From positions 19,034,103 through 19,098,102 of the forward strand of contig OX463854.1 of assembly GCA_949825065.1 (NCBI GenBank): a DNA stretch of 64,000 bases. The letters run 5' to 3'. Position 1 is the first letter of the stretch, and every line of letters begins with the position of its first letter. A program made the translations under genes and the position numbers. Under the pieces are notes generated by a model, which made no database searches, was not told where the DNA came from, and saw nothing but the letters and a program-made list of their open reading frames with translations. The DNA is from Odontocerum albicorne. Lineage: Eukaryota > Arthropoda > Insecta > Trichoptera > Odontoceridae. Shown piece by piece: positions 63,883 through 64,000 of this stretch.

Positions 63883-64000
63883 CTGGAAAATAAAGAAACA
63901 ATTTTATTTACATAACTTTTTTAAATGTATCATTTTTTTTTAAAACCTTAATTTTTAGGAAATTGAAAAACTTATAACCAAAAGTTTGCTTAAATAGGAT

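Overview
The window is AT-rich nuclear DNA of an animal, almost certainly an insect. The grounds are an insect-style thioester protein (TEP/CD109) gene with many GT-AG introns, a large variety of Tc1/mariner, pogo/Tigger, piggyBac and jockey/CR1-type elements, and two conserved metazoan housekeeping genes. I did not try to name the order or species.

Layout. (1) About 145-33516, plus strand: the 3' four fifths of one TEP/CD109-like gene. I could chain 19 exons with consistent phases and GT-AG borders, giving about 1,431 visible residues; the N-terminus lies left of the window. The protein has MG domains, a canonical GCGEQ thioester with a catalytic-type histidine 118 residues later, a thioester domain carrying an unusual charged insertion of about 90 residues, and a receptor-binding-type MG8 domain. 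Its introns are packed with old transposons. (2) About 33.5-45 kb: no host gene recognised; two mariner copies and older relics lie among AT-rich DNA. (3) 45116-45982, minus strand: an intronless, GC-rich gene for F-actin-capping protein subunit alpha. (4) 47872-48387, plus strand: an intronless gene for NDUFA11/B14.7 of mitochondrial complex I. (5) 48.6-55.5 kb: a transposon cluster (Tc1-like fragment, LINE end, two copies of one mariner, a piggyBac, another mariner). (6) 56-62 kb: AT-rich DNA with a tandem repeat, a near-perfect palindrome and a truncated mariner. (7) 62998-63882, minus strand: the last exon of an unidentified, extremely acidic protein whose gene continues beyond the right edge.

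The host genes are unrelated in function (immune or surface opsonin-like protein, actin filament capping, respiratory complex I) and show no operon-like logic. What stands out is transposon biology: about ten distinguishable Tc1/mariner lineages, nested insertions with precise target duplications (piggyBac in a SINE at TTAA, mariner in a LINE at TA), a tRNA-derived SINE that shares its tail with a resident LINE, and fold-back repeats with a hammerhead-like core. No CRISPR array, rRNA gene, intact tRNA gene or viral gene was recognised. Coordinates of TIR-bounded elements and exons were read by eye to the base; borders of degenerate relics are approximate.
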